From Bdellovibrio sp. (GTDB lineage: Bacteria; Myxococcota; SpSt-1050), in NCBI GenBank assembly GCA_020725805.1, contig DYEF01000005.1:1-36683 (forward strand): a stretch of 36,683 bases of DNA, read 5' to 3'. Below the pieces are notes generated by a model that saw only the letters and a program-made list of their open reading frames with translations, searched no databases and was not told the DNA's origin. A program made the position numbers and the translations under genes. This document shows, in pieces, positions 1 to 7,972 of this stretch. Position 1 is the stretch's first letter; every line of letters begins with the position of its first letter.

Positions 1-67
1 TTATTCCGGCTCCGTCCCCACAACCCCTCAATCACACTGAAATACTCCTCGTAATGTCAAACCTGAG

Positions 68-448
68 TTGAATGTGCTGTATGCATTGACGTATAGCGCA
101 AATCCGGTAAGACTGTCCAGATGCATTCTGACTGATAACCCCTGTGCCACGGATGCTACAAAGTGGCAGAGGGAGACGCTGTATACCAGCAACACATTGA
201 AGATGGTATCATCGGGGAGTGCCATTCAGAGATTCAGGTTGGTGGCGATCGCGAGGGATTCGGATAAGGCTCTCGTTACACTTGCTAATTCTCCGAGACA
301 GAGTAGCGGATGGTTTACTGTTACGCACTCTTCTGCACCTGCCGTGAGAGACGGTTCGAATAAATATTGCATCGGTTGTTGTAAACGAAAGAGCCTATGT
401 GATGTATATGTCGGTTTCGCCTTTCAATGCGGTAATCAGGATGTGTGA
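68..448 (+). CDS. Frameshifted 5' part of a large repeat-rich secreted protein
   Basis: This reading frame is the upstream part of the large gene that follows, not a separate protein. It contains one copy of the same C-x(n)-C-x(5)-W motif (RC...PC...KW, about residues 19-34) repeated through the downstream frame. Coding character in this frame lasts until about base 360. After that the sensible reading moves to the frame used by the next entry, where NIASVVVNERAYVMYMS reads smoothly into it. The frame is also open upstream of the TTG used here, back to base 41, where a TGA (38-40) interrupts it; bases 2-37 again look coding in this frame. The gene therefore starts left of the window. One in-frame stop and one indel suggest a decaying gene, but assembly errors could produce the same picture. 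Confidence 0.5.
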   Translation: MNVLYALTYSANPVRLSRCILTDNPCATDATKWQRETLYTSNTLKMVSSGSAIQRFRLVAIARDSDKALVTLANSPRQSSGWFTVTHSSAPAVRDGSNKYCIGCCKRKSLCDVYVGFAFQCGNQDV

Positions 449-2999
449 TACCGATTCTCTCTGTGATACCGAATCGGACTGGCTGGGTTACAATCTGGAT
501 TCGGATGTGTCTTTTGCGTTCAAGGGGAATTCACCGGCACTTGCCACAGACAATAATTATCTCTGGGCGGCGTATATCAATCACAATAATTCTGATGTAT
601 ATGGAATAACCCCGGGTCCGAACAGACTGGTAATAGCCAGATGTACTCAGTCTTCCTCTCTTTGTGATGCTGAATCTGACTGGACAAAATATACACTTCT
701 TGATTCCTCAAATAATGTTATTACCTCCTCTGTTCTTAATCTGAACGTGAGCGGAAAGTATCTGATACTTACCTACAACGATAAGACGGGGGGAAAGGCC
801 CGCCACCTCAGGTGTGATATTCAGGCAACAGGTTGTGATTCGTCAACGGACTGGTTTGAGGAGTATGATGATGCCGATTCATATCCGACCCCGCAACTGA
901 TTCTGGATGAAATAAGTTCAAATCCCTATTTCAGGCCGGCAGCTGCAGCGCAGAACGGGGATGTCTGGTATTTTGCAGACAACGGTTCTTCAGCTTCGAA
1001 ATATGCGGGTCCGGTTCTTCCGGTGCCTAACAAATTTGTAGTAACACCGAAAGACAATCAGATATCCGTAAACTGGGATACGGTAGCACTTTATGATACG
1101 ACCTGCGACGGATATACGGTGTACAGGGGGAGCAGTTCGAGGAATTATACCGTAAAGAATAAGATCAATTTCAGGGCACAGAACAGTTTTGCTTACGGTA
1201 TGAGTTCGGACCTGACGGAGTATGTGGCTGTCTCTTCGGACCGCAGTGATGCGAGCTCGAATTATTCAAGTGAATACAGGGCCAGCCCGTTTAATGTACT
1301 GACCGTCACAACAAATGGAAAGATGGAGGCAAATGGATTGTTTGCAGCGGTAGGCGGACAGAGTAATTCTGCCAGAAAAGCAGTTGTGTGGTGGGGAACG
1401 GACAACAATGTATATGTCAGGGCCTGTTCAGGCAGCTGCGATAATCCCGCAAACTGGGCGCCGGCCGCATCTCTGGGTAATGTGCCCGGGCTCAGATCGC
1501 TATCTATTACTTCCGGCTCGAGCAGCAGTTCTCCAATGATGATTGTCTGGTCCAGTAATAACGGAATCTATACAATGATCTGTCCGGGACCATCGAATCA
1601 GTGCAAGACAGCCGCCGACTGGGGAGGTACCCCCAGACAGATAAAGTCTACCAGTCAGTTTATGAATATCAACGGAATGTCCGATGATTATGAGCACGTT
1701 GTTGTGGGGTGTAAGTTATCACCTTACTATTTTACAGGTTCAAACGGAGAGGCCTATCCAACAGGGTATTCGAGCAATCAGTTTGATATAAAGACAAATT
1801 CGCTTGGCTGGGGGGCTTCGGGAAAACTGTTTGAAATCAGAAATTCGACTCTTGGGAATAATGGTTTGTATTATGTTTCGAACGTAAATATGGGCAATGA
1901 GAAAATTCTGACTTTGCAGACGATGAGCGGCGGAGCCGTTTCTCTTGCCAAAGAGACGAATCTGCAGTTTGCTCTCTACAGCTGGTCTCAATGGAATACA
2001 AATATGCAGGGAACCGGTGGTTATTTTAATTCGGGGGTAGGAGGTTCTGTTTACAATGATTTCAGAACATATAAAACACTCGATGCCAGCTGGGTATCAG
2101 ATTACTATCTTGTTGCAAGAGGGGCTACACAGACAGGTGTCTATTATATCGACCAGATTGTGGATACAGCAAACGGAATTATGCTGGTCAGAAATCTGGA
2201 CGGCACAGTACCTACTTTTACAACAGAGGTTGCAACATGGGCTATCGTCAGCGCTTCAACCGGAGATGTTGTAATGGATTACTGTAAATTTGGTTCCAAT
2301 GACTGCACTGTTCCGTCGAACTGGGTGAGGGATGTTACTGTGATGGACAGAAGTTGTGATATTGCGAAGAATTATAGCACTTACAGAAGCGATCAGGCTA
2401 TGGTATATGCAAAGAACGGCGAATATTATAATAAGATGTACTTCTACGGAACCAGTTTTGTCACTATGTGCTGGTGGAACTATAACTGTGAGACCTCCGG
2501 ATTTACAGCGAAGACAGATGTAGGTCCTTATTCCGGCGGAGGAAAGACCGGTCTTGGTGTCTATGCAAACTACGGAGGTGCCAATTATTTCTGGATGCCA
2601 TCGACCAACAACGATTTCTACGCCGTTGTATCGGCTTTTATGAACTCATCATGGGCAGGACATGATAAACAGGATTATCAGTTTGTATATATTGACAGAC
2701 TCAACTATGCTACCGATTCTCCGATAATGCTCAGAAGCAGCGCTAATCCGCCGGATCTGTACTATATTTTCAAGAGTGGTTCCAAGCTTTATCTGATGCA
2801 GTGCAGATATAACTGCCTGAATCCGGAGAGCTGGAAGTACGGTACTATAAGTGACAATCCTGATATGATAAGATTCCACCCCGCGGCACAGGCTCCGGCA
2901 TTTATATCCTCTGCTGACGACAAACTTTATATTCTGGAAGGTAATTCAAACGGGACAATAATACTGCATATAGGAGGGGTGCTGAAGGAAGGTTATTGA
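399..2999 (+). CDS. Large extracytoplasmic protein with C..C.....W repeats and an FN3-like domain (5' end frameshifted)
   Basis: The 866-residue frame is the bulk of a secreted or surface protein of unknown function. At least seven copies of a motif with two Cys and a Trp (C-x(3-8)-C-x(5)-W) end near residues 28, 95, 152, 353, 408, 642 and 812, with a degenerate copy near 690. Each is followed by beta-rich sequence, which suggests repeated blades or sandwich units. Residues about 204-294 look like a fibronectin type III domain (PVPNKFVVTPKDNQISVNW, then GYTVYRG). The start at 399 is an artificial GTG: the frame is open upstream to about base 348, and the real N-terminus lies in another frame and outside the window. 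No catalytic motif was recognised. Asn, Ser, Tyr and Gly are abundant, as expected for an exported protein. It converges on the broken symporter gene, and the two ends overlap by a few bases. Confidence 0.75.
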   Translation: MMYMSVSPFNAVIRMCDTDSLCDTESDWLGYNLDSDVSFAFKGNSPALATDNNYLWAAYINHNNSDVYGITPGPNRLVIARCTQSSSLCDAESDWTKYTLLDSSNNVITSSVLNLNVSGKYLILTYNDKTGGKARHLRCDIQATGCDSSTDWFEEYDDADSYPTPQLILDEISSNPYFRPAAAAQNGDVWYFADNGSSASKYAGPVLPVPNKFVVTPKDNQISVNWDTVALYDTTCDGYTVYRGSSSRNYTVKNKINFRAQNSFAYGMSSDLTEYVAVSSDRSDASSNYSSEYRASPFNVLTVTTNGKMEANGLFAAVGGQSNSARKAVVWWGTDNNVYVRACSGSCDNPANWAPAASLGNVPGLRSLSITSGSSSSSPMMIVWSSNNGIYTMICPGPSNQCKTAADWGGTPRQIKSTSQFMNINGMSDDYEHVVVGCKLSPYYFTGSNGEAYPTGYSSNQFDIKTNSLGWGASGKLFEIRNSTLGNNGLYYVSNVNMGNEKILTLQTMSGGAVSLAKETNLQFALYSWSQWNTNMQGTGGYFNSGVGGSVYNDFRTYKTLDASWVSDYYLVARGATQTGVYYIDQIVDTANGIMLVRNLDGTVPTFTTEVATWAIVSASTGDVVMDYCKFGSNDCTVPSNWVRDVTVMDRSCDIAKNYSTYRSDQAMVYAKNGEYYNKMYFYGTSFVTMCWWNYNCETSGFTAKTDVGPYSGGGKTGLGVYANYGGANYFWMPSTNNDFYAVVSAFMNSSWAGHDKQDYQFVYIDRLNYATDSPIMLRSSANPPDLYYIFKSGSKLYLMQCRYNCLNPESWKYGTISDNPDMIRFHPAAQAPAFISSADDKLYILEGNSNGTIILHIGGVLKEGY

Positions 3000-3330
3000 G
3001 AATAAACAGGATTATTTGTCCGGGTCCGTGAGAAGTAAATAATCGGTAGCCACCCTAATACAAAAAGTGGCATCAGAAACCAGTCGTTCAGGTAAGCCAT
3101 TGTGGATGAAAAGCCATAACTGAAACCGACAGCAGAGTATTTAATGAAACTGTAAGAGGCAACAGTTGTGGCTATACAACTCATAGCAATGAGCCACCAG
3201 CTGAATCTCTGTCCTCCGAAGAAGAAGTCCCTTGTAGTCCGGGAGTATCTGCCAAAGAGAAGACCAATCCAAGGATACCGACAAAATAAATCAGGATGAT
3301 AAGAATATCCAGTTTTGTTCCGTAGACCAT
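2993..3330 (-). pseudogene. Truncated, frameshifted sodium:solute symporter (SSS family)
   Basis: From an ATG at 3330 the minus strand reads MVYGTKLDILIILIYFVGIL, a first membrane helix. After one frameshift near base 3262 it continues FGRYSRTTRDFFFGGQRFSW and then WLIAMSCIATTVASYSFIKY, ending at YLNDWFLMPLFVLGWLPIIY. This order (helix 1, the R-x-x-x-DFFFGG loop, helix 2 with S.IAT.....F) is the N-terminus of sodium:solute symporters. Family members are usually 450-600 residues; only about 110 remain. After about base 3025 the sequence stops resembling the family and runs to a TGA-proximal stop beside the convergent gene, so the 3' part was probably lost by deletion. The ATG overlaps the end of the small membrane gene upstream (TAAAATG), so the two were translationally coupled. 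The family and the breakage are clear; the original substrate is not. Confidence 0.8.
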
Positions 3331-3331
3331 T

Positions 3332-3534
3332 TTATGCCCCGGCTGCTATTATCATAACAGAGTGAAGAAGCATCATTGCCAGAAAACCGCCGGCGAGTTG
3401 TATAAGTGTGCGGCGCCCGTAGGCAGACTTTATATCGACAGCACTTTATGAACGGAAATAAAGATGCCTGCCAGAAAAACAATACCACTGATAGAATACT
3501 GATATAAAAAAGGTACCCACGGAGAAGAATCCAT
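3332..3534 (-). pseudogene. Small two-helix membrane protein with one frameshift, upstream of the broken symporter
   Basis: From an ATG at 3534, with GAGG about eight bases upstream, the minus strand reads MDSSPWVPFLYQYSISGIVF and then LAGIFISVHKVLS. A frameshift near 3437-3445 follows, and the frame resumes DIKSAYGRRTLIQLAGGFLA and MMLLHSVMIIAAGA before a TAA one base ahead of the symporter ATG. The repaired product would have about 67 residues with two membrane helices separated by a short basic loop. The length of the interval is not a multiple of three, which fits one indel. Its position suggests an accessory subunit or partner of the symporter; that is inference from context only. I do not recognise the family. 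Both genes of this unit are broken, so the unit is probably non-functional unless the indels are assembly errors. Confidence 0.55.
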
Positions 3535-3660
3535 AGTAAAAACCTCGGCAAATACATAAACGTCTGTGTGGATAGTATAACCGGCTTAATCATAAATCAA
3601 TATTATTTAAGTTTGGTGTTAAGTTTTTCATGCCGATATACAAATGGCAATAACCAGAAT

Positions 3661-3684
3661 CCGGTCGCGCATTATTCTGACCGG
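3661..3684. repeat. 6-bp inverted repeat, 3' of the CBM9-like gene
   Basis: CCGGTC (3661-3666) and GACCGG (3679-3684) form a perfect inverted repeat around a 12-base loop. It lies about 80 bases past the stop of the minus-strand CBM9-like gene. There is no T-run, so it is not a convincing intrinsic terminator. The rest of 3535-3759 holds nothing else I can identify. Confidence 0.3.
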
Positions 3685-3759
3685 CACCATTATGGTTGCG
3701 AGAAGAGAATGTAGTAATAATTTCAACGGGTTGGATTGCGGGTCAAAACGTGGCCGGTA

Positions 3760-4497
3760 CTATTCGAATATCATATATCCCCAGTCCTTCAAAGAATGAA
3801 AGTCCCAGTTTGGTGTAGGGAATAGTGCGTGGGCCTCTGTTATCCTGTTCCTTTCCGGCCTCTCGAATCTAAACATATCAATTCTGTATCTCGTCCCTTT
3901 TGCAGGTCTGGGTTTGTTGAACTTTTCAAACGGAATCATCATTTCAACAGTATACCCCTTATCAACATCGTCCCGCTTATTTAATGTGCCATCCACATAT
4001 ACCGCACTGAGAAAGCCGCTATTGTAACTCATTGCCTTTTTCAGATCCGACCTGTGATATTCAAAATAGGCGTCAAAATGCACATTTGCGGGGCTTACCT
4101 GAAATTCGAAGTATGTCTGATTGTCATCTTCGGGGTCAGCAAAGAACTCCACAACCTCTTCATTGTAAATCGGCTCGTCATCTTTAGTATATCCGCTCCA
4201 TACATCCGGGTCTTCTACGTCGAAGGCTATATAAAGATTCTTCTCGTCATAAAAGACTGCAGCCCGGGTCTTAAATCTCGGTGGTGCAGGGTCTCCGTTT
4301 GCAAGCCCGAAATAGGGAGTCCACTTTGCCTTCTTGTATACCTCTTCGTCAAGTTTCCCGTCAATCTTAATTGGCACATCAATATAGACGGCTCTGACTG
4401 CATTTTCATCTGCATAGTATTTCTCTGCACATCTGGTACAGGAGGTAATACAAAGTGATATAAGAAGAAAAATCAAAACAAGCAATAATTTCGGCAT
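3760..4497 (-). CDS. Lipoprotein with a CBM9-like carbohydrate-binding domain
   Basis: The 245-residue product starts with a lipoprotein signal peptide: a short basic start, a hydrophobic stretch, and a lipobox ending in Cys20 (CITSC). It is probably anchored in the outer membrane. From about residue 36 to the end it resembles the carbohydrate-binding family 9-like domain: VPIKIDGKLDEEVYKKAKW at the start, then FYDEKNLYIAFDVEDPD, EEVVEFFADPEDD, FEFQVSPAN, and a C-terminal strand ending W....LKDWGYMIFE. These are the usual conserved blocks of that fold. Such proteins bind polysaccharide or assist degradative systems; no catalytic residues are implied. A Shine-Dalgarno GGAG precedes the ATG by six bases, and a good promoter lies about 30-55 bases upstream. 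It appears to be a single-gene unit. The ligand cannot be read from the sequence. Confidence 0.82.
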   Translation of the reverse strand: MPKLLLVLIFLLISLCITSCTRCAEKYYADENAVRAVYIDVPIKIDGKLDEEVYKKAKWTPYFGLANGDPAPPRFKTRAAVFYDEKNLYIAFDVEDPDVWSGYTKDDEPIYNEEVVEFFADPEDDNQTYFEFQVSPANVHFDAYFEYHRSDLKKAMSYNSGFLSAVYVDGTLNKRDDVDKGYTVEMMIPFEKFNKPRPAKGTRYRIDMFRFERPERNRITEAHALFPTPNWDFHSLKDWGYMIFE

Positions 4498-4526
4498 ATA
4501 AGTCTCCGCTCAAAAAAGTTAAGGAG

Positions 4527-4554
4527 ATTATATTTGCTAAAAAGTAGTATTCAA
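4527..4554 (-). promoter_or_regulatory. Sigma70-type promoter for the CBM9-like lipoprotein
   Basis: On the minus strand a -35 TTGAAT (4549-4554) and a perfect -10 TATAAT (4527-4532) are separated by 16 bases. Transcription would begin about 20 bases before the lipoprotein ATG at 4497, leaving room for its GGAG ribosome-binding site. Confidence 0.6.
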
Positions 4555-4733
4555 GCAAAATTCTGCAAATTTAATATGTATTTATCTGATATTTATATTG
4601 TACCTGACAGCTAAATTTTGTTTTAAAGAGAAAGTTTAATAATATCAATGGGTTAGAATGTGCTTGACACCAAAATCGACACCAGAAATCATACCAAGCA
4701 GAATCATACATTATAAAGTGTTTTAATATTCAG

Positions 4734-5369
4734 TCAGTTATTTATCAATTCACAACTTTTCCTCTCTTTATTACATCTTATATTCTGATTTGTTTTACAA
4801 TCCATTCTCTTCTTCTCACACTTTATTGCCCCATCAAAACAATGTGAATTAAGTCCATTCTCATCAACATTACTATTGTTCATCTCAAAATCACAATCTA
4901 AATCTTTAGGTACATAACAGTAATAATCAAATTTATAATTTGCCTGTCCAATAGCATTTGCATTATATTTGTTTATAGCTTCTTTACAGGAGATGGAATA
5001 TTTATTTATTGCTCTTGGACAAATTGTAAGACATTCAGATAAATCACCACACTCAGATATTATACAGTCACTATCATCATTACAGCTTGTATCTAAACTA
5101 TCAAAAATATAGTCAAACTTTCCCTTTTCTAAATCACAGCTTACTATTTTGTAGGTTTTATTGCAAATATCAACAGGGTCTTTCTTGTTTATACTATCTT
5201 TGCACTCCTCAATACTTATATTTAGTAAATTATCTAATAAAAAACCATAATTTGTTGATACCTTTTCCACACAACGATCGTTTTCACATGAATCTGACCT
5301 ACAAGACATGAAAAAGCTAAGAGCCATTAAAATGATTAAAATGTTAACTCCTACTTTATAATTCTTCAT
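4734..5369 (-). CDS. Cys-rich lipoprotein of unknown function
   Basis: The 211-residue protein has an N-terminal hydrophobic stretch and a probable lipobox at Cys23 (FFMSC), so it is probably a lipoprotein. The mature part has about twenty Cys, many in short-spaced pairs such as CENDRC, CNDDSDC, CGDLSEC and CEKKRMDC. This suggests a disulfide-rich extracytoplasmic fold resembling the many Cys-rich lipoproteins of Deltaproteobacteria. I recognise no family. The ribosome-binding site is an excellent AGGAGGT seven bases before the ATG. The stop of the preceding gene (5386) is only 16 bases away, so the two are co-transcribed. Base and codon use is visibly richer in A and T than in the genes to the right (Lys, Asn, Ile codons ending in A/T), which fits recent transfer. 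Confidence 0.65.
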   Translation of the reverse strand: MKNYKVGVNILIILMALSFFMSCRSDSCENDRCVEKVSTNYGFLLDNLLNISIEECKDSINKKDPVDICNKTYKIVSCDLEKGKFDYIFDSLDTSCNDDSDCIISECGDLSECLTICPRAINKYSISCKEAINKYNANAIGQANYKFDYYCYVPKDLDCDFEMNNSNVDENGLNSHCFDGAIKCEKKRMDCKTNQNIRCNKERKSCELINN

Positions 5370-5385
5370 ATTTGCTACCTCCTAG

Positions 5386-6228
5386 TTACCAAGTAGCAGG
5401 TGAAATCCTTGTCTCTGTATAAATCTCGCCTGTTTTACTAATCTTTGTAATATCAATTGAGTACACAATCACTAATCTGTTATCTACTATTTTGTAAAAT
5501 ATTCCCGGGCTTGAAATTTCTATTGAATCTAAATATTCTTCTTCCTTTTGTATTATCTTACCAATAAATACTGTATAAACATCACTAAAAGATAATAATT
5601 TTTTCATTTCACCAGTACCAACTTCTTTTATAAGCGTTGAAGTTATAGTCCAGACCTGTCTATCAGGGTATATAAAAAAACACAGTCTGCCTTTGTTCAT
5701 TCCAATAGGAATGTCACTTATGTGTTGAACAAAACACGATCTCACAAAAGCTACTCTTTCGTCAACCTTAGAATGTGCATGTTTTTCTATAACTTTGCTT
5801 TTCGCAATATCAATCTCTGTAAGTCTCAGATCAATTCCGTCAATTCCTTTAACTTCTTTAATTAGCTTGTTAGATATATCAACAATTTCTTCTTTTGATA
5901 ATGGCAAGTAACTACCATAAGCAAAAGTCTTCTCTCTGTTTTTCGTTACAACCCATTTACTCTGGTCTTCTAACTTTCCATAAATAATATTATCGTAATA
6001 ATTTACTTTATAATAAGACTTAAAAGAAGGTATATCCTTACCATATACTAATTTTACAAGTGAATAGACAAATTGCTCTGAGTAATTTGTTAAGGGCTCT
6101 ATCTTTATGTCTGTTAGTATTTCTTCATAAGGAGTAATTGTGGGTAGTTTATCACTGAATCTGACATCCATAGAGAAAATATTAAACGAAAACAAAAAAA
6201 AGACCACAACAAAATATATCCTATTCAT
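5386..6228 (-). CDS. Exported protein of unknown function
   Basis: The reading frame encodes about 280 residues with an N-terminal signal peptide (MNRIYFVVVFFLFSFNIFS) and no further membrane helix. The body is a mixed alpha/beta sequence with many Lys, Glu and Ile, and no catalytic motif I know. An upstream ATG at 6234 directly abuts the Shine-Dalgarno AGGAGG (6235-6240) with no spacer. The ATG at 6228, six bases from that site, is therefore the more likely start. It is followed after 16 bases by the Cys-rich lipoprotein, so the two may form an envelope pair. The region is AT-rich compared with the rest of the window. Function unknown. Confidence 0.6.
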   Translation of the reverse strand: MNRIYFVVVFFLFSFNIFSMDVRFSDKLPTITPYEEILTDIKIEPLTNYSEQFVYSLVKLVYGKDIPSFKSYYKVNYYDNIIYGKLEDQSKWVVTKNREKTFAYGSYLPLSKEEIVDISNKLIKEVKGIDGIDLRLTEIDIAKSKVIEKHAHSKVDERVAFVRSCFVQHISDIPIGMNKGRLCFFIYPDRQVWTITSTLIKEVGTGEMKKLLSFSDVYTVFIGKIIQKEEEYLDSIEISSPGIFYKIVDNRLVIVYSIDITKISKTGEIYTETRISPATW

Positions 6229-6247
6229 TGTCATCCTCCTTCTATAA

Positions 6248-6403
6248 TTATTGGTTAATTATATTACATTGCTGTTTACCATTGCAGTTTTCCCAGTAAA
6301 TATAGCACATATATTGCCAGTTTGTAGCATCACTTGAATACCAATTACTATCTTCCCAGTTTTCATTATCAAGTCTATATGCACAATAACTCGGTGAATA
6401 ATC
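6248..6403 (-). pseudogene. 3' remnant of a Trp/Cys-rich gene
   Basis: On the minus strand about 50 codons are open before a TAA at 6248-6250. They read DYSPSYCAYRLDNENWEDSN and then WYSSDATNWQYMCYIYWENC. The composition, with repeated NW and C, looks like the end of a real secreted protein, but the frame closes upstream at a TAA (6407-6409) with no start codon. It sits directly ahead of the Shine-Dalgarno of the exported-protein gene, where an upstream operon member would end. I read it as the leftover 3' end of a deleted gene. The remaining bases to 6564 are AT-rich and show no gene. Confidence 0.35.
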
Positions 6404-6564
6404 GGGTTATAATGTATCTGGCACTTTTAATTTGGATAATCATAATATTAAAGTAAAATACTTGTTGATATTACAAAATCGAAACCTTCTTCTTAACAGT
6501 TTTGACCGGTTTTCGGAAATTGCAAATTTGCTCAATTCTATGGTAATTTACAAAAATTGTTGTT

Positions 6565-6588
6565 AGACCATATGGATATGTATGGTCT
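6565..6588. promoter_or_regulatory. 24-bp dyad (8-8-8) upstream of the aminotransferase, possible operator
   Basis: AGACCATA (6565-6572) is repeated in perfect inversion as TATGGTCT (6581-6588) around an 8-base spacer, 48 bases ahead of the aminotransferase start. Nested inside is the palindrome CCATATGG (6568-6575). No T-run follows, so a terminator is unlikely. A regulator-binding site or a leader-RNA hairpin is possible. Confidence 0.45.
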
Positions 6589-6636
6589 GTTTGCTGCATT
6601 GTGTATAGGGTTCTGTGTGAACAGGAGCAGGATTTT

Positions 6637-7821
6637 ATGAACTCACTTGCAAAAAAATGGTTTCTTGACAATAAAATTACCTTTCTGAATCACGGCTCCT
6701 TTGGTGCCTGTCCGAAAGAAGTGTTGTCCTTTCAGAACAGAATACAGAGACTTTTGGAGAGAGAGCCTGTGTATTTTATGACGGAGATTTATGAGAGCTA
6801 CCTGAATGAATCAAGAACTGAGCTTGCAAAACTAATAAATGCCGATGAAGAAGGTATCGTCTTTCTGACAAACGCCACAACGGCGGTAAATACTGTACTC
6901 AATTCAATACCTTTCAGAGCAGGCGATGAAATAGTCATTACGAATCACGAATACAACGCCTGTAAAAATGCCGTGATGTTCTATGCCGGCAATAAACATC
7001 TGAAGGTGAGAATTGCACAGGTTCCGTTTCCGCTCAGAAATTCACAGGAAGTAATAGACGCTATCGGCAAGGTGATTACAAAAAAGACCCGTTTTATTCT
7101 TATTGACCATATTACGAGTGCAACTGCACTGGTCTTTCCGGCAGAGGAGATTGTCAGGAGGTTTTCGGATAAGAATATTGATATTATGATTGACGGTGCA
7201 CATTCGGTCGGTCAGATTCCACTGAACTTAAAATCTTCCGGTGCCCATTATTACACATCCAACTGCCATAAATGGCTCTTTGCCCCTAAAGGAGCCGCAT
7301 TTTTATATGTGAGAGAAGACAGAAGACAAAATATCAATCCGCTTGTAATTAGTCACGGCTATAACTCAGAGAGAAGGGACAAGAGCAGATTTCACCTGCT
7401 CTTCGACTGGACAGGGACTCAGGATTTTTCACCTTTTATATGTGTAAAGAAGGGGATAGAATTTGCAAAAAGGATAAAAGGTAGTCTAAGGAATCTGATT
7501 CGGGAGAATCACATTAAAGTTATAGAAGGAAGGAATATCATTCTTGATGCACTTAACCAGAAGAAACCGGCACCGGATGATATGCTGGGTTCGATGTCGA
7601 GCATAATATTACCAGAAAAATTCATTAAATTTGGCAATACCGGTAGAAACAACAAGATACATCTGCAGAATATCCTCTTTAAGAAATACAGAATTGAAGT
7701 GCCGGTGATAAGATTCTCTGAAGAAGAGTTGCTGCTGCGAATATCTGCTCAGGTCTATAACTCAGTCAGCGATTATGAGTATCTTGCAGAGTCTCTGCTA
7801 AAAATCTTGTCTCGGCGATAA
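6637..7821 (+). CDS. Class V aminotransferase-fold PLP enzyme (isopenicillin N epimerase-like)
   Basis: The product (394 residues from ATG 6637) is a fold-type I PLP enzyme of the aminotransferase class V / isopenicillin N epimerase-like group. Visible motifs are FLNHGSFGACP near the N-terminus, the phosphate-binding segment FLTNATTAVNTVLNS, the PLP-ring Asp in DGAHSVGQ (Asp186), and the Schiff-base Lys in SNCHKWLFAPKG (Lys212). The length suits the family. An earlier in-frame GTG at 6601 exists, but AGGAG at 6623-6627 sits nine bases before ATG 6637, and the extra residues are not family-like. Relatives act as racemases/epimerases, cysteine desulfurases or lyases; the substrate cannot be decided here. 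It is not close to IscS/SufS in sequence, and no Fe-S assembly genes are adjacent. It stands alone, flanked by long intergenic regions. Confidence 0.85.
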   Translation: MNSLAKKWFLDNKITFLNHGSFGACPKEVLSFQNRIQRLLEREPVYFMTEIYESYLNESRTELAKLINADEEGIVFLTNATTAVNTVLNSIPFRAGDEIVITNHEYNACKNAVMFYAGNKHLKVRIAQVPFPLRNSQEVIDAIGKVITKKTRFILIDHITSATALVFPAEEIVRRFSDKNIDIMIDGAHSVGQIPLNLKSSGAHYYTSNCHKWLFAPKGAAFLYVREDRRQNINPLVISHGYNSERRDKSRFHLLFDWTGTQDFSPFICVKKGIEFAKRIKGSLRNLIRENHIKVIEGRNIILDALNQKKPAPDDMLGSMSSIILPEKFIKFGNTGRNNKIHLQNILFKKYRIEVPVIRFSEEELLLRISAQVYNSVSDYEYLAESLLKILSRR

Positions 7822-7914
7822 GAATATCTGCTCCTGACTTTGTTGTCTGCAATTGTATTATAATGTACTTATCAATTAGAGATTAATAACTTTTCACCAG
7901 AATTCAAAACAAGC

Positions 7915-7943
7915 TTGACATTATCTGCCAAATATGTTAGGAT
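7915..7943 (+). promoter_or_regulatory. Sigma70-type promoter of the Cys-repeat lipoprotein
   Basis: A perfect -35 TTGACA (7915-7920), a 17-base spacer and -10 TAGGAT (7938-7943) precede the lipoprotein. Transcription would start near 7950, just before the AAGGAGGA ribosome-binding site. This rules out the in-frame ATG at 7934, which lies inside the promoter. Confidence 0.7.
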
Positions 7944-7972
7944 TGCTACCAATTGTTTTTCAAGGAGGATTT

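Noticed and set aside
38-40. TGA read as Trp (recoded stop)
   Set aside because: TGA ends sdhB, sucC, ndk, rlmN and others in this window, and Trp is written TGG throughout, so a standard code with a mutation or error is more likely.
4650-6424. Short intergenic similarity GGGTTA(G/T)AATGT at 4650 and 6404, with an 11-base match at 36053
   Set aside because: Identity is low outside the core, and an 11-base AT-rich match can arise by chance. A genome-wide count would be needed before calling it a repeat family.
7934-7972. Upstream ATG start for the Cys-repeat lipoprotein
   Set aside because: It lies within the promoter spacer and -10 box and would bury the signal peptide behind 13 extra residues; the AAGGAGGA site points to 7973.
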